Below are positions 22,476 through 34,314 of a DNA stretch of 64,000 nucleotides, piece by piece. The position numbers were made by a program, and so were the translations under genes. Positions within the stretch are counted from its first letter, which is position 1, and each line of letters starts with the position of its first letter. The stretch is from Bufo bufo (Eukaryota; Chordata; Amphibia; Anura; Bufonidae), in contig NC_053389.1 of assembly GCF_905171765.1 (NCBI RefSeq), positions 219,052,624 to 219,116,623 of the forward strand, read 5' to 3'. The notes under the pieces are model-generated. The model saw only the letters and a list, made by a program, of their open reading frames with translations. It was not told the DNA's origin and did not search any database.

Positions 22476-22864
22476 GTGTTAATAAAATAAAATAAATATA
22501 TAGTAACTTCTCACCTTGTCCCGTTCCTGATGATCAGATCCCCTCCAGCACTCCCCTGCAGGCACAGATCTCGCTGCAGCACTGTGAGGGAGGAGTGCAA
22601 AGGCAGATTACCAGCCTGCAGGCTCCTCCTACACAGTCTGGCAGTGCAATCTGCGCCAGCAGGGCTGAATGGTGAAGCAGAGAGCCGACGGCCTGGAGGA
22701 GGGAAGGAGCGAGGAGAGCTGAATGGTCAGTAAGTATTGATGGAAGCGCTCATTGCATCTGGTACCCCACGACAGCTGGCACCCAGCTTTTTCTTTTTTT
22801 TTAAATAAATATCTGTCTCAGTATCAGTGTCCTAATTATCTGGATATGAGTAGTAGTGCTTTAT

Positions 22865-22865
<1 letters not shown>

Positions 22866-22918
<53 letters not shown>
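22866..22918. repeat. (CT)n(TA)n microsatellite
   Basis: A CT run is followed directly by a TA run of about 30 bases. It immediately precedes 'ctagaaaaaggacccggctt'. Confidence 0.95.
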
Positions 22919-22919
<1 letters not shown>

Positions 22920-22989
22920 TAGAAAAAGGACCCGGCTTTGCACGGGTATATTTTATTTATTGTTTGTGTGTGAGGTTAAAAGATATCCA

Positions 22990-23860
22990 CAGTATTCTCC
23001 ATCACAGTGACCTCTACAGCATCCTGCCTCTTTTATAGTGGCCTCCACAGTCCCCTGCCCCCTTAACAGTGACCTTCACAGTGCCCGCCCCTTTAACAGT
23101 GACCTCCACAGTGACCTGCCCCTTTAATAGTGGCCTCCACAGTCCTCTGCCCCCTTAACAGTGACCTCCACAGTGCCCGCCCTTTTAACAGTGACCTCCA
23201 CAGCGGCCTACCGCCTTAACAGTAACTTCCACAGCACCTGCCCCTTTAACAGTGACCTCCACAGCAGCTGCCCCTTTAATAGTGAACTTCACAGTCCTCC
23301 GCCTCCTTGACAGTAACCTCCACAGCGCCCGCCCCTTTAACAATGATCTCCACGGTACCCTGTCTCCTTAACAGTGATTTCCACAATAACCCATCCCCTT
23401 AAAATGTGACCTTTACAATACCCCACCCCCTTAACAGTGTCCTATACAGCACCCCGCCCCTTAACACTAACCTCCATAGCAGACTATACCCTCAACTGTG
23501 ACCTCCACCATTCCCTGCCCCCTTAACAGAGACCTCCACAGTGCCCGCCCCTTTAACAGTGACTACCACAGCATTCAGCTCTCTTAACAGTGACCCCCAC
23601 AGCGACTGCCCCTTTTAATAGTGACCTCCACAGTCCCATGCCCCCTTAACAGTAACCTCCACAGTGCCCGCCCCTTTAACAGTGACCTCCACAGCGCCCG
23701 CCCCTTTAACAGTGATTTCCACAGTGACCGCCCATCTCCTTAACAGAATTGCCACAATAACCTGCCTCCTTAACAGTGACCTCTACAGCACTCTGTCTCT
23801 TAACACTGACCTCCATAGCGGACCATCACCTTAACTGTGACCTCCACAGCACTCCGCTCT
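22990..23860. repeat. Degenerate tandem repeat, unit about 38 bp
   Basis: Variants of 'cagtgacctccacagtgcc' then 'cgcccctttaa' recur through the block, about 20 or more decayed copies. Spacing varies between copies. No coding sense. Confidence 0.8.
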
Positions 23861-24527
23861 AGGGTGGCCAGAGGTCCAGTTTTAGGCTGAACAGTCTAGC
23901 TTTCAGACTCCCTGTCATCCGTCCGGCTCGGGGCCTGGATGGACGCAAGGATGTCCTTTTGAACAGCTCACTTTCATACAGCAGCACTGTGTTGTCTGAA
24001 CGTGAGCTGCAGGGAGAAAGTCACCCTGCCTCCAACCTCTGCACCTGACGTGAGGTTGATTTTACCTTAATTTTTTAAATCTCTGCCGTCTGTGGAGAGG
24101 GAAGGGCGTGGCCTAACCAGAGCCGGGGGCGTGGTTTAAAAGTCTGTCTTTTGAGAGTGGTCGGAGTGGTCACCCTACTCCGCTCCCTTAAAAGTGTCAT
24201 CCACAGCGTCCTGCCCCTTTAAAGCTGCCCTACAGCAGTGAAGAAAAATGGCTGGGTTGTTATGGAAACCTGTTGTAAAACTGTGTGTATGTGGAGACTA
24301 AGGGCCTGCGAGCTTCTATTGGCTGATAAGAGACATGTGACTGTGTGTATGGCAGTTGGGATATGAGGAGGAAGACCTGCAGGCTTCTATTGGCTAATTA
24401 ATTTTTGGGGGAATATCTCAGGAACGGTACGTCCTAGAGAGCTGGTCTAAAACCTTCCCGGACACCTAATGTACCTGTGTGCCACATTTCGTGAATGTAA
24501 ATCTGACAGTACGGATTCCTTTAGCCG

Positions 24528-24569
<42 letters not shown>

Positions 24570-25124
24570 TGTAGGAAAGCGCAAGGAAAGCGTTGACGGA
24601 AGGTATGTGTCACCGAGGTTCCTGGCCTCGGTGGAGTAAGAGCCAGTTTTCATGTGTCAGCAGCAGTTGCTGTTTGACACCTTGCTATTTAGTATAGCTG
24701 TAATAGCTGATCCGGGATGGCTCTTACTGGGAGTAGTCAAAGTGCTAGGTGGGTGACTACACCCCATGTTCCAGGCCGGGTCTTGACTGGCCTATATAAA
24801 AAACCCAGCCTGCAGTGTCAGCTGGTGGTAATTGCCTCTTTCTCTGACAGAGGAGCTCTGGCAATCGCTGGGTTGGGATCTGAGGCATGTGCTAGGCTGG
24901 AGGCCTGAGTTTGGGAGGTCTGCTCTGTCCTGAGCAATGCCGAACAGGTGACTGTTTTGCTGTATGAACTGTCTAGGTGTAAACGAACACCAAAACTGCA
25001 AATGGACTGTCGTACTGTTTTGTTGCCATAAGTGTGAATAAAACACTACATTTTTTGAGTTACAAACTGGTCTTTGCCTCTATACTGCATCCACTTGTCC
25101 TGTCTACCAGAGCGAATCCCCACA
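24570..25124 (+). mobile_element. Solo LTR, 555 bp, inserted in a TA run
   Basis: It starts TGTAGGAAAGCG and ends ATCCCCACA, the TG...CA form of LTRs. It has a TATA box (CTATATAAAAAACCC, near 24792) and a polyadenylation signal (AATAAAACACTACA, near 25036) in the right order. ATAT(AT) flanks both sides, but the target is itself a TA run, so the duplication cannot be measured. No internal region remains, as expected after LTR-LTR recombination. Superfamily is not determined. Confidence 0.75.
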
Positions 25125-25534
25125 ATATATATATATATACACTACTACTCATATCCAGATATTTAGGACACTGGTGGTATCTCCCATATACACATACCTC
25201 CCAACAGTCCCGTATCCGGCAGGACAGTCCTGGATTTCAGTGGCTGTCCCACTTTCCTGGTATGGGGGTGGTATGTCCCGCTTTCTGGCAGCTGTCTCTG
25301 CATCCATAGGAAGCAGAGACAGTTGCCTGTGTATTATGATGAAGCATAGAGCCGGCTCCCTGCTTCATCATTCCTCCTCTCTGCCGGCTCTCCACACCTC
25401 TGGTGTGTGTGGGTGGCGGGGCCGGTAGTTAGCCTCGGCTCCGCCTCCTTCACAGACTAGAGCAGCCGATGTCCTGCTGCTGCTAGGCAGAAGGTAAGTA
25501 TGTGGTGTTTTTTTTTTTTTTTTTTACATTCTGT

Positions 25535-25670
25535 GAGGGGCACAATGTGGGTATATTACTGGGTGGCACAATGTGGGCATATTACTGGGGGCACAACTGG
25601 GCATATTACTGGGGGCACAGCTGGGCATAATTCTGTGAAGGAGGCACAATGTGGGCATAAATACTCTGCG
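25535..25670. repeat. Short tandem repeat of 'gcacaatgtgggcatattactg'
   Basis: Four to five copies of a 25-30 bp unit ('ggcacaatgtgggcatatta', 'ctggg') lie after a T-run at 25508-25525. Confidence 0.7.
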
Positions 25671-26171
25671 GTGGCATGAAGGGGGACTGGGTGGGATTAG
25701 GTGTATAGTTATGTTTTTGGCGGAGTTAGAGGCATGGCCTAGTGCAGAAAAAATGTGTTCCTCTTTGTTCATTTACAAAGTTGGGAGTTATGTATACAGG
25801 AAAGGCAGATGTTGACACAGATACACAATCACACACACACACACACAGATAAATACACACACACACTTATTTACTTACAGGCTTCAGGTTCTCCTTTCTT
25901 CTCCTTCTCCACTGGTGACTTTTGGAGGCTAAAGGACCTGCAATCATGTGACATGATGATATCATCAAAGGCCCTTTAGCCTACCATTACTATTTCTCAA
26001 AGGTCCTTCATACTCTGGTATGTCCACCTATTACAGACATGAGCCCCCCATGTGACTATATCTGGAGGGAACCCGGCCTGGCCTGAATTGTACTAGAAAG
26101 ACACGGCTCCCGGGCCCCTTCTCAACTTCCCCTTTAGTTACATCACTGATCTGTGTGCTTTTTGCATCTGC

Positions 26172-28505
26172 ATGTCCATTCTACAAAATGATAATCCGGC
26201 GCTTCTAGCAATAGACGCGGAAAAGGCATTCGACAATGTTAGTTGGGAGTGGCTGAGAGAGGTCTTGGACACTGTTGGACTAAGGGGATCTTTTCGCAAC
26301 TATTTAAAAGCAATATATGAAGATTCACAAGCTAGGGTATATATGCCTGGATTTTTGTCGGGTATAATAAAACTTAAAAAAGGAACTAGACAAGGGTGCC
26401 CACTGTCCCCTCTGCTTTTTAATGTAGCCCTTGAGGCTCTTGCGCAGTTATTTATACAATCTGATCTATATGAAGGGATTAAAGTGGGAAGGAGGGAAAT
26501 AAAGCTAGCATGTTTCGCAGACGACCTATCGGTTTATATGAAGGCTCCGGGGCTACTAAAGATCTTTGACACTTTTCAATTTTATGGCCCAGTCACGGGA
26601 TACAAGGTAAATGTGATGAAAAGTCAGCTGTTGTTCCTATGGACACAGGGAAATATGCCTACTCTTATTTGGATGTGGAAGTAACGCAGGAATACATTAC
26701 GTATTTAGGGATTAAGAGAGGCAGAACCCCAGCTTCACTATATGCCTTAAACTATCCCCCATTGATTCAGAAGATAGAGAAGGAACTAGACAAGTGGAGA
26801 GAGCTACCCTTATCTCTGAGCGGGAGGGCCCGTCTTGTAAAAATGATACGTTTTTCCAGGTATTATATCCCCTACAAACAATCCCATTGTTATTGAAGCA
26901 TGTAGATATAATGAGGCTACAAACAGCATTTACATCTTTCCTTTGGGGGAAAAAAAGAGACCCTGCAGAACATACAAGAAACTATGTATGTTAAAATGGG
27001 AGGGGGGACTGCAATTGCCAAATATAAGACACTATAACTTGGCTGCTTTATTTAGACATGTGAAAGACTGGATTTGGGAAACCTCAAATTTTTCAGCAGG
27101 GCAGCTAGAATGAGAATTAGCATATCCCTGGGATCTATCAGCCTTGCTGCACAAATGGTTAAAGGATATTCCAGTCCAAATCAAAAGATCTGTACTCCTT
27201 AGGTCTCATGCACGTGGCCGTTGGGCGGCCATGGCCGTATTGCAGCCCGCAAACGGCGGGTGGGCAATCCAGGGTCGCTGGCCGTGTGCACCACGCATCA
27301 TGGATGCGGACCCATTCACTTGAATGGGTCCGCAATTCCGGAGATGCGGAACGGAGTCACAGAACGGAACACCGGAAGCACTACGGAGTGCTTCCGCAGT
27401 GTTTCTTTTCGCTGTTCCGCACCCCAAATAAATATGACATGTCATTTTTTTTGCAGTACGGACAGACCACGGACCCATTCAAGTTAAATGGGTCCGGCCC
27501 GCAATTGCGGTCCCCAATGCACGGAACGGCCGCACAACGGCCATGTGCATGAGGCCTTAGGGACACGATTATGGCTTGGAAGGCAATAAGAAAGATATAT
27601 ACTTGTCATCGAAGATGCCGTTATGGTCATTACCAGCTTACCCCCAGCGGCGCCACAACAAAATGTATAAAGAATGGAAGGGGAAGGGCATCAATAAATT
27701 GCAAGATATGCTAAACACATCATGTCAGGGACTGATGTGCTGGGAAGACTTTAGATCCAAATACCAACTAGCAACTTCACACTACTTGCCTTTTCATCAG
27801 ATCAAATCCTATTGTAAGAAGCAATCTGAATCGCTGGGGGAGGATGATGAGTGATGTGGTTTGAGGGCGGCTTTACTGGGGACGGATAAGTCTATGACTT
27901 CTCTTTCAGATTTATACCGCAGAATTCAGAATGTACAATCCATGGGCCTAGTCAAGGGAGTTTTCGCCAAATGGGAAAGAGAACTGGATGACAAAGATCT
28001 GACTCGAAAGATGAGGGAAGGAATTGAGTATATAAGACGTGCAGAAACACAGTTCCGGATCATGCACAAAGCCACATTTGCATTTGATCTTTCTTATAGA
28101 GATGCCCCGAAACATTACCTTAGACAGTGTCCTAAATGTGCGCTACCAAAGGCAGACCTTTTACATGGATTGTGGAGCTGTCCTACCCTGAAATTGCTCT
28201 GGGAACAGGCCATACATTATATACGGTTAGTGTGGGAGGTGAAGGTTTCTCCCAGTCCACAACAGTGCATATTCCACTACATACCAAGAGGCCAAGAAGG
28301 GGCCCCAGAGATGGCGGTGGCGGAAGGAGGGGTACATGTGTTACTCATGGCGGTTAAAAAGTGTATATTGAGACATTGGCTGATAGCAAAGGTTCCAACA
28401 TGGGAAGAAGTGCTAGGGTCCATGAAACAGGTGTTATACATGGAAAGGTTAGATGTGGAAAAGAGTAAAGAAAAAGCAATAAGTAAATTCATTAAAAAAA
28501 ATTAG
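26172..28505 (+). pseudogene. L1/Tx1 ORF2 remains (reverse transcriptase to C-terminus)
   Basis: The first part (26172-26684) has LLAIDAEKAFDNVSWEWL, GTRQGCPLSPLLFNVALEAL and the catalytic FADDLSVY (about 26515), all typical of L1-group polymerases. It then shifts frame (26639-26896 and beyond), is cut by the MITE, and resumes at 27576-27854 and 27861-28505. The last part has a C-terminal CCHC-like segment (QCPKCALPKADLLHGLWSCP). Several frameshifts and stops make it non-functional. The endonuclease domain and ORF1 are absent. Confidence 0.82.
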
Positions 28506-28890
28506 GAAGTTTATTGAATTGACTTTAGTTGACGTGGAGATTCGGGAGCTAATTTCCCCTTTCAAACAAACCAAATGGTATTTGGAGGCCTAAATAGGAG
28601 GGAGACTTGGAAAACTAGAAGTCTAAATAAAAGTAAACTTGCCTGATGAGAAGAGATTAGTTTTGTTTTAGACAACCAACATGGAGAAAGGATTTATAGT
28701 TTGAGTTGGGTTAGGGTGGGGGGGAGGGGGAGGTTGGTTTTTGAATTGGGATAAAAATTTAAATAAAGGATATTCGAGAAGTAAATGTAAGCCTTTTACT
28801 GCTTTACTGATCATTGTTCATTTTTATTTTACATGGTATTGTAATATACTCTTGCATTTCTTGATTATTCTAATAAAAAATATTATTTAA
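26180..28890 (+). mobile_element. L1/Tx1-type LINE, 5'-truncated, broken by a MITE
   Basis: The 5' end lies near 26180-26190 and the 3' end near 28890, with an AT-rich tail (aataaaaaatattatttaaa) after a 3' non-coding part from about 28506. The copy starts inside the reverse-transcriptase region of ORF2. A TTA-flanked MITE (27202-27556) splits it, so the L1 is older than that MITE. Confidence 0.82.
27202..27556. mobile_element. 355-bp Harbinger-like MITE inside the L1
   Basis: The ends GGTCTCATGCACGTGGCCGTTG and (inverted) GGCCTCATGCACATGGCCGTTG face each other. TTA flanks both sides (27199-27201, 27557-27559). The interior is palindromic around 'cggaagcactacggagtgcttccg'. A decayed relative lies at 38340-38582. 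Confidence 0.88.
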
Positions 28891-29059
28891 AAAATAATAT
28901 GGATGGAAGCAATATTTTGCAGGTTCACAATTTAAGGACTGCAAAATACATACAGTCGTGTGCATGAGGCCTAATGCTGATGTGTAATGCTCTTATATTA
29001 CTACCAATTACTGAAATGTAAAAATCTAAAATTACTACGTAATACTGATGGGTCATACA

Positions 29060-29915
29060 AGTAATTTCCAGCATGTTATTAACATGTAATATTCTTAGGT
29101 TATCACACGTTGCTGATGCAATACTCTTAGGTTACCGAATGTTAATGATGTGCAATACTCCTAGATTACTGCACATTACTGATGTGTAATACTCCTAGAT
29201 TACTGCACATTACTGATGTGTAATACTCCTAGATTACTGCACATTACTGATGTGTAATACTCCTAGATTACTGCACATTACTGATGTGTAATACTCCTAG
29301 ATTACTGCACATTACTGATGTGTAATACTCCTAGATTACTGCTCATTACTGATGTGTAATACTCCTAGATTACTGCACATTACTGATGTGTAATACTCCT
29401 AGATTACCATATATTCCTGACGTGTAAAACCCCCAGATTGCTGCACATTACTGATGTGTAATACTCCTAGATTACTGCACATTACAGTGTAATACTCCTA
29501 GATTACTGCACATTACAGTGTAATACTCCTAGATTACTGCACATTACAGTGTAATACTCCTAGATTACTGCACATTACTGATGTGTAATACTCCTAGATT
29601 ACTGCACATTACTGATGTGTAATACTCCTAGATTATTGCACATTACTGATGTGTAATACTCCTAGATTGCTGCACATTACTGCTGTGTAATACTCCTAGA
29701 TTACTGCACATTACTGATGTGTAATACTCCTAGATTACTGCACATTACTGATGTGTAATACTCCTAGATTACTGCACATTACTGATGTGTAATACTTCTA
29801 GATTATCATATATTACTGACATGTAAAACTCCTAGATTACTGCACATAACTGACGTGTAATACTTTTAGATTACTGCACATTCATGATGTGTAATAATCC
29901 TAGATTACTGTGTAT
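29060..29915. repeat. 34-bp minisatellite, about 24 copies
   Basis: The unit is 'actgatgtgtaatactccta' plus 'gattactgcacatt'. Exact 34-bp spacing is seen at 29161 and 29195. Three neighbouring copies near 29460-29560 share the same short deletion ('cattacagtgtaat'), evidence of recent local duplication. The outer copies are more diverged. Confidence 0.92.
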
Positions 29916-29917
29916 TA

Positions 29918-30298
29918 GGCCTCGTTCACATTTCTGTGTCAGTGTCATGTCTGAAAAAAAGAGTACACGTCTCATCCGTGAAGCGGTCTGTGAAGGATCC
30001 GTGGTTGGTCAGTGTGTCTGTTTTTACCATCCGTGTGCCATCTGTAATTCACTGATGTTGCTCAGCTGAAAATTAATTTTCAAAGAATCTCCTATTAGTC
30101 TTCAGTGAAAAACGGACGCAACACGGACACAACACGAATGTGATTTTCCCGCACCCATAGACTTCAATGTCCGTGCTTGGTCTGCATCACGGATCAAAGT
30201 AGTGCATGTCCCCGTGATAATTTTTTTTCAAATACTGCAATGTGAACAGACACATTTAAAGCAATGGGTCAGTGAAAAACGGAAATGTGAACGAGGCC
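29918..30298. mobile_element. 381-bp Harbinger-like MITE at the minisatellite edge
   Basis: It begins GGCCTCGTTCACATTTCTGT and ends in the inverted form GGAAATGTGAACGAGGCC, with TTA on both sides (29915-29917, 30299-30301). It interrupts the last minisatellite copies. There is no coding capacity. Confidence 0.88.
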
Positions 30299-30470
30299 TT
30301 ATACTTGCATTTGGTGCTTGTGTAGTTGATAGAATGTAGTGTTGGTAAGGTGTAGTATGCATCTCACCTGCACGCTCTTCTTGTCATACATCACAGACAT
30401 GATCATTTATTATCAGAGATTATGGTAAATTCTTTAAGATCTATAAATGTATTGCTCTGATTATTTGCAG

Positions 30471-30595
30471 GTTGATTTTCTGGATTCTGAACACGTATTT
30501 CAGAGGCCGACTGCTGAGGAGACACTGTATGATGCAGGCGCTGAGAACTTGGTGCAGCCGCTCCAGTGTCTGGCACATCGCAGCTCTGTGCTTCT
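30471..30595 (+). CDS. PIK3C2G: PIK3C2G coding exon 10 (C2 end and linker to helical domain)
   Basis: The acceptor is GATTATTTGCAG and the donor is CTTCT|GTAAGC. It encodes VDFLDSEHVFQRPTAEETLY and ends QCLAHRSSVLL. With the previous exon it reads VQ-VDF, as in mammalian LQIDFPATGWEY. The last bases join exon 11 to give the family's LLLSE phrase. The linker in between is poorly conserved, as expected. Confidence 0.88.
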
Positions 30596-30789
30596 GTAAG
30601 CTCCACATTATGTGTTACTAAATCTATTGCCTGCTCATGGTGCCATGTTGTCCCTATTCTGCTACATCATTTGTCCGCAGCATCAAACACATGACAGCTC
30701 GCTCCTCACTGAACCCCTCTACACAGAAGTCTCAGGGGTTTCAGTTGTGAAATATTCAGTTTAGTCATTTCTTAGTGTTGTTGTGTCAG

Positions 30790-30984
30790 TGTAAGTCAGG
30801 ACGGATCCGTTTGCCTCTGCATCGTCAGGCGGAGACCAAAACGCTGCAAGCAGCGTTTTGGTGTCCGCCTCCAGAGCAGAATGGAGGCACAACGGAGCCA
30901 AACTGATGCATTCTCAACAGATCCTTATCCATTCAGAATGCATTGGGGCTAAACTGATCCAGAAACGCCAGTGTGAAAGTAGCC
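30790..30984. mobile_element. Partial MITE, right end preserved
   Basis: The right end GTGTGAAAGTAGCC is followed by TTA. The body shares 'gcagcgttttggtgtccgcc' and 'atgcattctcaacagatcc' wording with the full copy at 21413-21615. The left terminus is not recognisable. Confidence 0.6.
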
Positions 30985-31009
30985 TTATCTGTGTCTGTGA
31001 TTGCTGGAT

Positions 31010-31690
31010 GATTAGTGCAATGAGCCTGAGAAGGGAGAAAGGTAGAGGAGCATGAGAGTGGTGGTAGCGGCACTGGTGAGGGTAGTAATACTAGTAGTGG
31101 CAGTCCTCACTCTCACATTCCCTGGGGCAATGCAGTGATAGGACACACCCTTTTTTCCCTTGGAACATACCCTGGATTTGGGGGAGTCTCCTGCCTTGTG
31201 ATGATTTGGGGAGCCCTTGGTGTTGGTGGGTGCTTGGGGTCCAGATGAAGGGCGCAGGCAACCATGCAATACAGGTGTTGGTGCAGGCAATGATGAGGCC
31301 TGTTTAACTGTTGAACCGTACTTTACTGGCAAATAAAGTTCAAGCACAGGAGTGACAGTTCTCAGCATGCATGGACTGGCAGATCTTATACAGTTTTGCA
31401 ATTTCCATGGTTCTTACATTTTCACTGGCTACAAAGCTGGTTAACATGCCAAGTTGTCTCTATTACTTAATCATTCCAGCACTGCACCTTTCTTTCAACT
31501 TCAAGCATCCAGGCTGCACCACTTTTCTTGCAGTTTCCTGCACTCTCTCACATAACTCTGTACTCACAATGCAGTGCTACAAATTCCCACTGCGGGTTGT
31601 AGACTTTAGCAAATCCTCAGTCTGCCTCAAAAGTATGTCCAGGCTCCTGATGCCTTACATCTCCAGGACAGGTTAGCCGTGGAGTTCAAA
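31010..31690. other. Unassigned intron block, possibly old transposase DNA
   Basis: Minus-strand frames (31012-31401) and the following 280 bases have a coding-like composition and could be an eroded hAT/ZBED transposase. I could not match any motif with confidence. No splice-flanked host exon is visible. Confidence 0.25.
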
Positions 31691-33134
31691 AATGTTTTTT
31701 CTCGCTCGTACCATTGGGGGACACGGGACCGTGGGTATAGCTGCTTGCTGCCACTAGGAGGCGACACTAGGCTGAAAAGTGTTAGCTCCTCCCCTGCAGG
31801 CTATACCCCCTCCAGCCTGGAGAGAGCATGTCAGTTTTTAGATTAGTGTCTGTAGGAGGCAGACCTCCCTGCTTAATGCAGGCCGACTTATTTTATTATT
31901 TTTTCTTTTTCCCTTTTTTTAGGTTTTGGGAAACAGAGTCACCTAGCCATTCTGTCTACCCCGGGAGAAAGGCCGTTGTCTGAATCCCTCACCGCCCGAC
32001 CTCCCCAAAAAGAAAAGGTGGACCAGGGCAGCCCAGCTCCACTGCTTCCCACTAGCCAAGAGGTCACCTGAATCTGGTGAGACCCCCCCTCCCCGCCATT
32101 CCAGTCTCCTGCCACTTTGGATGCCAGCTGCTGAAGAGGTGACCCTGCTGGTAAGCTGAGGAGGGGTGAAGAGAAGAGGATCAAGATGGAGTGAGTAATC
32201 CGGATTAGGTGAGTATTTTTGGCACCATCCCCACCCCCCTCCCACACACCCCTTCCACACACCCTTCTCCACTACGGTTCTGGGCCTCTGGAGACCATGT
32301 CTTGAGGGGGAAAAAACAGGGACTTGGTCCCCTACCATTCCCCATACCAAGTCCACAGGCCTCCAACTCTTGCTCCTTAGGCCCTGCGGCCTGCAGCGAT
32401 TCTTCCCGGCCTGCGGGATGGGCTCCCGTGGCCGGTAACTACAAGCGGGCGCCTTCTGCGCTCCATTCCGGGCCCCCGATTCTCCGACCGACCGCACTAT
32501 ATTCGGCCTGCGGGGTGGGAACCCATAGCCGGTATACACACCCGGGCACCTAGCGCCGTTCTAGGTTCCTCCGTTCCCCGGCGGCGGAACGGACATCCCG
32601 ATCGGCCCGGGCGCCGCAAAATCGGCCTACATATTTTTCCCTGGCCCTCTGTTTTCTTCCCACCTGGCGGGCGCATTCCGTGCATTGGTCCAGGTCCCAC
32701 TGTGCTCCGGCCGGTGCTGATTCCCGGTCGGCCTGCGCCAAAACTTTAGGCCCTGGCTTTGCGGCCTACTAGGCCGCAACTTTCATCCCCGGGTATGGAG
32801 GGGCGGGTTCATCTTTCTGGCGCAAATTCTTCCCGCTTAGCTGTCCCACTCCCCCAGGAGCCCGCTGGTCTCCAAAGCAGTTTTAACCTTTCCTGTCCAG
32901 CCACCTCTTTGAGGCCGGCACCAGATTATCCGGGGGTTTCTATCTGCAGGCAATGTGCCTTAATATTGAAGTATTCAGCCCTTCCTGCCTCTTGTTCATT
33001 TGAGGCTGGGTCATCACTAAAAAGAAAAAAAAGAAGAAAAAACAAAATGTGCGCCCATACAGGTCTTGCCCCCCACAGCCCACATCACCGCAGGACCACC
33101 CTGACTGTCTGTATCATACTGGGCCCGTGCCCTA

Positions 33135-33615
33135 TCCCAGACAGTGGAGGATTTCTCACAGTTTCCCAATCCGCCCTCCGGGGCCGTTTGGTTGATAATG
33201 CTCCACCTGCGCAAATTCAGTGGAGGACATCTAAAGGATTCCCAATCCACCCTCCGGGGCCGTTTGGTTGATAATGCTCTACCTGTGCAAATCCAGTGGA
33301 GGACATCTGAAGGATTCCCAATCTGCCCTCTGGGGCCGTTTGGTTGATAATGCTCCACCTGCGCAAATCCAGTGGAGGACATCTGAAAGAATTCCCAATC
33401 CGCCCTCCGGGGCCGTTTGGTTGATAATGCTCCACCTGCGCAAATCCAGTGGAGGACATCTGAAGGATTCCCAATCCACCCTCCTGGGTCGTTTGGTTGA
33501 TATTTCTCCACCTGCAAAATCCAATGGAGGACCTCTGGAAGTTCCCAATCCATCCTCCAGGGTCGTTTGGTTGATAAAGCACCGCCTGCGCAATCCGGTG
33601 GGTGGACTTTTAGAA
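33135..33615. repeat. 76-bp tandem repeat, about 6 copies
   Basis: The unit contains 'gtggaggacatctgaaggat', 'tcccaatccgccctccgggg' and 'ccgtttggttgataatgctc'. Exact 76-bp spacing is seen for 'gtttggttg' at 33186, 33262 and 33338. The last copies are diverged. Parallel open frames on both strands come from the repeat. Confidence 0.9.
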
Positions 33616-34314
33616 GTTTCTATTCCACCCCCTGGGTAGTTTAGTTGCTATATCCCCACCGGCGCAGCCCGCAACTGCCATGGGCAAGATTCTGAGGGGT
33701 AGAACTGCCCACAAGTGGGCCAGAGCAGGACATATTCCTCCTTGGTCATCTCCACACCCCCACCCTTCCTCCTTAGTGTCACGCTCAGACGCACCCTCCC
33801 TCTCTGGAGAGGTTCGGTCCGAGGGGGGATCAGCGATTCGGACTCTGACATGCATCTGGTACAATCTTCCAAGATTGAGTCCACGTTGGTCAGCAGTTCT
33901 TGTTGTATGTGTTACTTCAGGGGGAATAGGGTGGACTAACCGCACTAGCACTGGTGTCGGTGCTGGCTGTAGGCGTTCCCCCTTCCGTAGGTGGCAGAAT
34001 TGCATTACCACTTGTACAGTGTTTTCCATATGCATTAACCTACAGGTCTCGTCATATGCATTACCCCCTTCCCTAACTGGCGTATTTTCTTTACCATTGG
34101 ATTCAGTTCCTGCTGTATGCATTACCCTCTTCCATAGGTGGTGTATTTGCAATACCTTGGGATACAGTACTTGACGTATGCGTTACCTGCCTTCATAGGT
34201 GGAGTAACTGCACTACCACTGAGATCTGCGCTTGCCGTAGGCATTACTCTCTTCCATAGGTGGGGTATTTACACTACCGTTGGATACGGTTCTGACTGTC
34301 GCGCTACCTCCTTC

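Larger units (their letters stand above)
22823..25172. mobile_element. TIR element with 34-bp inverted ends
   Basis: CAGTGTCCTAATTATCTGGA...GTAGTAGTG at the left (22823-22858 region) faces its inverted copy (cactactactcatatccaga...aggacactg, ending about 25172) with one or two differences. Flanking duplications are not clear: TA stands close to both ends. The interior holds (CT)n(TA)n, an 'acccggctttgcacgggt' hairpin start, a degenerate tandem array and a solo LTR. The class is uncertain. Confidence 0.5.
21999..26148. mobile_element. hAT-like element containing further insertions
   Basis: It begins CAGGGGCATAGCTAGAACTG; the right end 'cctttagttacatcactg' is a diverged inverted copy of the CAGGGGCGTAACTA-type terminus. 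Flanking 8-mers are TTCTTTGT and ATCTGTGT (6 of 8 identical), the hAT duplication length. No transposase is visible. The inside carries a short tandem repeat and the TIR element at 22823-25172. Confidence 0.55.
21875..28971. mobile_element. Harbinger-like MITE pulled apart by about 6.9 kb of nested insertions
   Basis: The left end GGCCTCATGCACATGACAGTAT (21875) and right end, whose reverse complement reads GGCCTCATGCACACGACTGTAT (28971), match at 20 of 22 positions. Both are flanked by TAA (21872-21874, 28972-28974). Short MITE body remains at 21875-21998, about 26149-26185, and about 28895-28971. Between them sit a hAT-like element and an L1 copy. That this is one element is inference from matching ends and duplications. 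Confidence 0.65.

Noticed and set aside
32497..33271. GC-rich block as a possible CpG island or promoter
   Set aside because: It lies inside the DIRS-like repeat, and no host first exon or conserved gene start is nearby.
33017..33639. Parallel open frames on both strands, up to 178 codons
   Set aside because: They are products of the 76-bp tandem repeat.
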